Of a stretch of DNA of 64,000 nucleotides, positions 58,619 to 64,000 are shown piece by piece (the first letter of the stretch is position 1; each line of letters begins with the position of its first letter). The translations under genes and the position numbers were made by a program. The notes under the pieces were generated by a model, which saw only the letters and a list, made by a program, of their open reading frames with translations, had not been told where the DNA came from and did not search any database. This DNA is from Mactra quadrangularis (taxonomy: Eukaryota; Mollusca; Bivalvia; Venerida; Mactridae), in assembly GCA_025267735.1 (NCBI GenBank), contig CM046311.1:21722020-21786019 (forward strand), given 5' to 3'.

Positions 58619-59845
58619 CTATCGTCGTCTAAGTTTCATTTCGGTAAACATCAACGATTCAAAGTATCCATGCCAATCATGCCAGTTGATTCCATCTGCA
58701 TAAGAATCATGTTTTCCATTATGATAAAGACCATTTAGATTTACAGTATGACAGTCTGAATACCACCATCCTCCTTTATAGCTCTTGGAACACGTTGATG
58801 ATGGACCGACATCAAAGGTTGAAAATTGATGGTTGTGATGTGAACGGGTCAAACTATCCTCTACATCACCAGAGAAGAACTGCACAGATAGAACGAAACC
58901 TCCTGACCTGGGACCAACATCAAATAAACCGTACTTTGCATATTTGGATTCATTTTTGAAATCTTTCAGTTCAATGCGCAATTCACATGGTTCATTTGAA
59001 GACAGACGATGGATAAATTCGTTTCCAAGCCAAAATTCTCGAGATGAATTCCCAAATCCGAAAGTATAATCAAGCCAATTTCTATAGAAATTTTCTGATC
59101 CGTCAGAACGTCTTTGGAAAACTATCCAACCACCACCGTCTGTTTTCATATCGCAGAAGACGTTGATTGGCCGCCATATTGATTCTGGATGTATCGTATA
59201 TATACCGCTTGAGGTATATCCTAATCTTAGCCATTCAGCGCAGTCAGCAACACGAGGTTTTATTTCTTGGGTAGCTTCTTCTTTCTCATTTTTGCAAAGA
59301 AATTCAACATTTCCTGACATATTTGCAATATTTTCAGAAACTTCTCTAACATTCTCCGCAATTCTATTTGCATTATTTTGTAAACTACTCAACAGATTTC
59401 CTTGAAATGTCTCCCAAAATTTTGTAATGTTATCAAATCCACCGGCAATCGTGTCTCCATTATAACTCTCTAAACGTTTTAATGACTCTACATCAAGTTG
59501 AATGCTACGACGAATTCTTTTTTCATTTGATAGTCCATTCCAAAACAGTTTAAATTGATTCAAAACATTTTGTCTTAGATTTTCCATTTCCGCTTCAATA
59601 TTCTGAAAATCTATGTCTGACATGTCCGTTGTTTCAGCATGAACCTCATTGTTAATTTGATCAAGATCTTGCTTCTTTGCAAATTTATTCGATGCTTGAT
59701 AGAACTCACGTCTTATTAATGCAATATCATCAACAAATCTTGATTCAAGCCTTTGTAACCTTTCTCGAATAATATCCAATTCTGATTGTCCATTAGCAAG
59801 GACAGCATAAACAAGAAAACTGAATAATAATATTCCCTTTTGCAT
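58619..59845 (-). CDS. Secreted coiled-coil fibrinogen-related protein, FREP copy 4 (408 aa)
   Basis: The ATG at 59845 gives MQKGILLFSFLVYAVLANG; the longer open frame upstream begins at a non-ATG codon. The signal peptide and first 110 residues match copy 2 almost exactly. Toward the end of the coiled coil and into the domain it follows copy 3 (KPRVADCAEW, NVFCDM, FYRNW, SREFW). A cysteine before the domain (EFLCKNEK) is kept. A unique change is DMKTDGGGW for DMETDGGGW, and NSSREF adds a possible N-glycosylation site in place of NLS. The stop and last residues are shared with the other copies. Confidence 0.95.
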   Translation of the reverse strand: MQKGILLFSFLVYAVLANGQSELDIIRERLQRLESRFVDDIALIRREFYQASNKFAKKQDLDQINNEVHAETTDMSDIDFQNIEAEMENLRQNVLNQFKLFWNGLSNEKRIRRSIQLDVESLKRLESYNGDTIAGGFDNITKFWETFQGNLLSSLQNNANRIAENVREVSENIANMSGNVEFLCKNEKEEATQEIKPRVADCAEWLRLGYTSSGIYTIHPESIWRPINVFCDMKTDGGGWIVFQRRSDGSENFYRNWLDYTFGFGNSSREFWLGNEFIHRLSSNEPCELRIELKDFKNESKYAKYGLFDVGPRSGGFVLSVQFFSGDVEDSLTRSHHNHQFSTFDVGPSSTCSKSYKGGWWYSDCHTVNLNGLYHNGKHDSYADGINWHDWHGYFESLMFTEMKLRRR

Positions 59846-59901
59846 GATGGTATATTTGTGTGAAGTTCTCAAGTAAAAGTATATTTGAAGTAGTTGCACT
59901 T

Positions 59902-59910
59902 GTTTATATA
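59902..59910 (-). promoter_or_regulatory. TATA box of FREP4
   Basis: The complement reads TATATAAAC, about 57 bp before the start codon. Confidence 0.5.
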
Positions 59911-61136
59911 ATGTTACTTTTCATAACACAAGAAGATCCATTAGGGCAGCAAGTGGTCGAACATCCCCATTTCAACTTTGAATGTTCCAAGAGCAATTAC
60001 AGTCGGTATTTGCACAATTTACAAGAATAAAAAACCCATAATCTTTATCTGCTCTCCCTCAAGTAGAACATTACTGTATAGCTCTTCAGAAACATCCGGT
60101 AAGTAATTCATTGGTTGACAAAGTTTTTCGGCCAATCGTGGGATAATGGGATTTTCTTGTCACAAACTTAACTAAGCGAAATTTACTGAAACACTTTGGA
60201 TACATATAATTATGTACTGACATTTTGATAGCTTCAAGTGTTCCGTTAATGGTCTATATCTGTCAATGGTTTAATTAATGACATACCATATGACAAGAAT
60301 TGTTCATTAGAATAATTGAATGTGATACAATTAATAAATCATTGACTATAGAAATTTGTTCATTGAAATATGCATGTGTTATTATTGTCCTTTGACCTTC
60401 AAACTATATCACACAAAGGCGCAAAAATGTCTTGAACAACGGCACGTGAAACATGTGCAATTCACGTGATCATATACTACAATCGAAAACCACTGCAATA
60501 ACAGGAAGTTAATCCTTTTAGATTAACTGTCCCTGAAGTATCAGTCTTTTTACATCAGATGTGTATTTGTCTCCACAAGCCGATCAAACATTTGAAAACA
60601 TAATAATGGACGACATTGTACTTAGAATAAAGTATTCGAAAAGAATTGCGAAGGGTTTCTTCAAGAAAATTTCGCCCTTAACAACTGCATGCTTTCGAAA
60701 TTGGAGTCATTTGCGATTGATTCCTCGACATTGTATGCTCTTTCGGAGAAATTCTTCTTCATCCTACATTGATGCCGATGTTACATACATATGTAAAACA
60801 TTTTCAGGAGCCAATGTTCAAGTGTGGCTGTATTTGCAGTATATGAAATACACTGTACCTGTTCGGGCATGTATATTAATTAATGTGTCATTTTCTTGAA
60901 ATTGTTATGGAAACTAAATTATTAATGTTGGCCTGAAAGGCTTGAAGAGAAAACATAACTGTTCCTATATTAAAGATTAGAAGACTATTCCTATTTGCAG
61001 GGTTTTATGTCCGTGTAATAAAGTATGAACTAGAGTAGATATGTCAGTGTATATATATATGACCTTACTAACATATATTCATGGACAGATTAAGTAGAAG
61101 GAGAAATATTCAGGGGCAACTGTCCAATAAAGGTAA
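59911..61136. other. FREP4 5' flank, then junction with an inverted unit
   Basis: To about 60320 the sequence follows the flank of the other FREP genes (CAAGTGGTCGAACATCCCCA, ACATCCGGTAAGTAATTCAT). The 112-codon frame at 60561-60899 starts from a non-ATG codon and has no domain. The inversion junction must lie between about 60320 and 61137. Confidence 0.5.
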
Positions 61137-61215
61137 TCTCGACGTGACACTTAATTGAGATCTTAGAGATCCTGTACTACAACGTTCTACAGGATATCTG
61201 TTTACGGAGGTTGAA
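61137..61215 (+). repeat. Hairpin-bearing dispersed element, inverted unit
   Basis: It matches the 29300-29395 element in opposite orientation: GATCTTAGAGATCCTGTACT and TACAGGATATCTGTTTACGG. It supports inversion of the intergenic part of the duplication unit. Confidence 0.65.
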
Positions 61216-62920
61216 CTAATACTTGGTCAAACAGTAATATGTCACCTATCTCAGAGTCAACATACCGATTCTAATTCTAAGAATACAGTTATTATAACCC
61301 AAAAGTTTGCATTTAAACTTCAGTTTTCTCAAATTATTTGTTTACTTGAATGTTTTCAACGGTATAAAATATAACGGGTTAAAATTTCAATTTGTATAAA
61401 CTACGTATTTAATAAAAGTTTATGTCCAATGTTATTACAACCCAAAAGCTTGTATATGACGATACATAGTGGTCCGTGATCGACATAAGTTACAATCGTT
61501 CTTTAGAATTTCTAAATTCAATATTTTAATACAGTGATGACCAGATTCAAAGCAAGGTTGATAATTCTCGCGTTCGAGCCGTCTAATGGCGCTCAATATT
61601 ACGTTTTATACATTTATAGTTAAGCATTTTTGCGAACATGTAAATCTATGTTTTTTATAACCAATAAGCTTTACTTTCTTTGATTTAAACTTCAGTTTTC
61701 TCAGATTATTTGTTAACTCGAATGCAAAAATTCTAGATTATTTGATTTTTATTCATAACATAACGGTTACTTAAAAATTATCGATCACAAGTGCTAACTA
61801 TCTTATTGGCCGTAATCTGTTCACATGTGTTTTATTTGACGTTCGTTTAGTCATTTTAACATAACTGATATATTCTTTAAGATCAAAGAACGATACAACA
61901 GACACGTGTTTCAATTAAGAAATTGCTTCAGTCAATGATTTATCACGTATGTTACATTAAATCAGTCTTAAGTAACAATTCTGCATAAAGGTTTTGCCAA
62001 TGTTTTATGAATGTTACGAACAATAGTTTGAATTCATTTTGTATTCAAAACATAATTATTAAGATTTCAACTGTATAAAATATAACAGGTCAAAAATGAC
62101 AAGTGTATAAACTAAACTAATTTTTTAAATAAAAGTATATGTTCAATGTAAAATACAAGATATGAATACAAGATTTTTATAAAGTATATTGTCAGCATAA
62201 ATCACCTATTCAGTCACTGTTTTTTTCATTAGTTATGCAAATCCTTGTTATAAAGTTATAGACGATTTCTTCAAATAAAAAACGTATTGTTGTTGATACG
62301 TCATTAAATTTGTCTTCATTATGTTGTCATCTAAAAAACTGAAATCATTGAGTACACAATATTCTAAAATAGAATAAAACTTATATATATTCAAAAGTCT
62401 AAATGGTGAATTTTAAAGACAATAAGTTCAATTAATGTTTTAACACTCTCTTGGTAATTATTCATATAATGATTAATAATGCATATATGAACACAATTAA
62501 AGGCAAAAAATAATTTTGAAAATACACAATATTGTTTTTTATAAATTATAAAACTATCATTGAAAGGCTTTGATACCCAAAGAAATATTCTTACAAAGCA
62601 ATAATATTAAAACTAACATTTAAATGATCTCAGTTCACATTAACTTTTTAAGGTACATTTAACTTGGTTTCAACATACTAGAAATGTAGTTTTGTCTCTG
62701 GTTAATTTTTCACCAATTTTATACACTTTACAGTAGCATGAATACATTGCACACATTGCATTTAAATTCAACATGATATGAAGTCATTTGGAATTACATC
62801 CCTTAAAGTATATCATTTATGATCCACATAGCTTTTCTTACACATCTGCTTATTATAACGAAAATATTAAATGCACGATGAACACAACTACATTGTAAGT
62901 TTAAAGCAAAATACAGGAAG
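61216..62920. other. AT-rich intergenic part of the inverted unit
   Basis: No gene. Two direct similarities within the stretch (AACTTCAGTTTTCTCA with ATTATTTGTTTACTTGAATG / ATTATTTGTTAACTCGAATG at about 61318 and 61689) suggest a small local duplication. Confidence 0.45.
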
Positions 62921-62986
62921 ACATGTATAGGTAACTTAACCAGGGTAAAGTAAAAATATCATCTGGTGTCAAATTGTCACATTCCT

Positions 62987-63049
62987 CTAATAATAAACAT
63001 CTTCTTCACGTCGTACAACCATAACACCATCCCTGATTGGAACCAATAC
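62987..63049 (-). CDS. O-methyltransferase copy 4, last exon only (rest beyond the window)
   Basis: The complement reads an acceptor TTTAAG followed by VLVPIRDGVMVVRREEDVYY and a TAG stop, differing from the parent exon 6 by A257V and K263E. The 3' flank (GACACCAGATGATATTT in complement) and the upstream intron are also homologous. Exon 5 would be expected about 1 kb further right, outside the window, so its integrity is unknown. Orientation is opposite to the other three copies. Confidence 0.85.
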   Translation of the reverse strand, partial: VLVPIRDGVMVVRREEDVYY

Positions 63050-63151
63050 CTTAAACGTAAAATATCACTTATAATTTATTAGCATTATTAACGTACGTAT
63101 TGGCATCATGTATAAATAATTTTGAATACAGATATACATAATAAGAAAGGT

Positions 63152-63235
63152 GGCACGATGCACGAGTGGTTAAGACTGTCGATTTAAAATCACTATAATC
63201 TCTCACGTTATGGATTCAAATCCTGCTTAGACTCA
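63152..63235 (+). tRNA. tRNA-Leu/Ser-like pseudogene or SINE head
   Basis: GCACGAGTGGTTAAGACTG resembles a class II tRNA A box region. GATTTAAAATC could hold a UAA anticodon, a variable-arm-like stretch follows, and GGATTCAAATCC is a B box. The anticodon stem pairs poorly (GTCGA against TCACT), so a functional tRNA is unlikely. Confidence 0.35.
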
Positions 63236-63469
63236 TGTTTTTTATGTAAAAAAGTCGGCAGTTGTTTATTGAGAATGGTAATCCAGTATAGTGCGTAAAG
63301 TTGACCTCGACCTGACCTTTATGCATGAATATTCATAACATTATAAGAATGTAGTATTAATGCTCGATTTCAACGTGGCCGAGAGGACTGTGCGCTGAAA
63401 TTTAACACATAAACATTCTGCTTTTTACAATCGCTGTACATCGATTGCTAATTTTGAATATGTTACTTG

Positions 63470-64000
63470 CCGAAGTGTAGAATAGGAGTCTTCTCCCCAA
63501 GAAAACAGGGAAACCACCGCAACTGTCGCTGCTGCCACAGCCACAACCGAAAGAAACCCCTACATGTCGCATTTCAGGCTCCACAAATATGACTGTGGAG
63601 TTATGTCCTGGACAATGTTTAAAGAACAAATAATAAAAACGGGTTATAACTCCAAAATCAGGCAAGGCAAAGTTACAGTTCTTATGCACTACACTTCTAC
63701 ATGCGATCTATCTACCTACTGAGTTTCACGTCCATACCTCCAGTAGTTTCAGAGTTAAGTCCCGGTCAAGAAATGGACAAGTGACGCCGCCGCCGACGCC
63801 ACCGTCGACGTCACCGCTGCAGCCGCGGACACCTTTAGTGACACTGACAACGTCAGGCGACACAATAAATAACTTCTTTTTCTCAGATTAAACCAAGTAC
63901 AAGCTTTTTGATCAAATTTTGGCTATCAAACCAGATAGCCAATTCTGGCTAAACGGACATAAAGACAGACGGTCAGAGTGACAGGCAGACAGATTGAGAG
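63470..64000. repeat. Old dispersed repeat with GC-rich trinucleotide stretch
   Basis: CGCCGCCGACGCCACCGTCG at about 63787 and a CAGAC/GACAG-rich end (AGACAGACGGTCAGAGTGAC) stand out against AT-rich surroundings. The 95-codon minus-strand frame at 63402-63689 is compositional (CGCGS, SCGG) and has no domain. It lies in the intron of methyltransferase copy 4. Confidence 0.45.

Noticed and set aside
60561..60899. 112-codon plus-strand frame upstream of FREP4
   Set aside because: Starts from a non-ATG codon and has no recognised domain; no counterpart upstream of other FREP genes.
63152..63235. Functional tRNA-Leu(UAA) gene
   Set aside because: A and B boxes are visible but the anticodon stem does not pair and the acceptor ends do not match well; kept only as a tRNA-like relic.

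Overview
This is an AT-rich, intron-rich, heavily repeat-laden animal nuclear sequence. The likely source is a mollusc, most plausibly a bivalve: secreted fibrinogen-related lectins occur as an expanded intronless family, and there are many tRNA-derived SINEs, short inverted-repeat transposons and degenerate long-period tandem repeats. The species cannot be named from the sequence alone.

Layout. Positions 1-10,400 hold no convincing gene. They are a mosaic of SINEs, hAT-type and other MITEs (two with recognisable 8-bp target duplications), decayed tandem repeats and a nested MITE pair. A VPS9-domain protein gene lies on the minus strand at 10,403-13,905, with an uncertain first exon up to 14,092. 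From 14,100 to 19,200 there are foldback elements, SINEs and a 64-bp satellite split by a SINE with an 11-bp target duplication. A complete six-exon class I SAM-dependent O-methyltransferase gene (268 aa) runs on the plus strand at 21,854-27,217, with a possible noncoding 5' exon near 19,365.

From about 25 kb to the end the window is a segmental duplication array. The unit is the 3' half of the methyltransferase gene (exons 4-6) facing a one-exon minus-strand gene for a secreted coiled-coil plus fibrinogen-domain protein (FREP). FREP copies lie at 29,809-31,035, 40,717-41,943, 53,455-54,678 and 58,619-59,845, and all four are open. The methyltransferase copies that travelled with them are broken: copy 2 (34,202-38,603) has a stop and two deletions, and copy 3 (45,929-52,265) has stops in its last exon and a 4.3-kb intron insertion. 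A further methyltransferase last exon on the minus strand (62,987-63,049) marks an inverted unit running off the right edge.

The intact FREPs look like soluble pattern-recognition or agglutinin-type proteins. Their mosaic sequence similarity suggests gene conversion among copies, while the methyltransferase fragments appear to be passengers. Comparing units gives internal timing for several transposon insertions, including an apparent empty/filled site pair.
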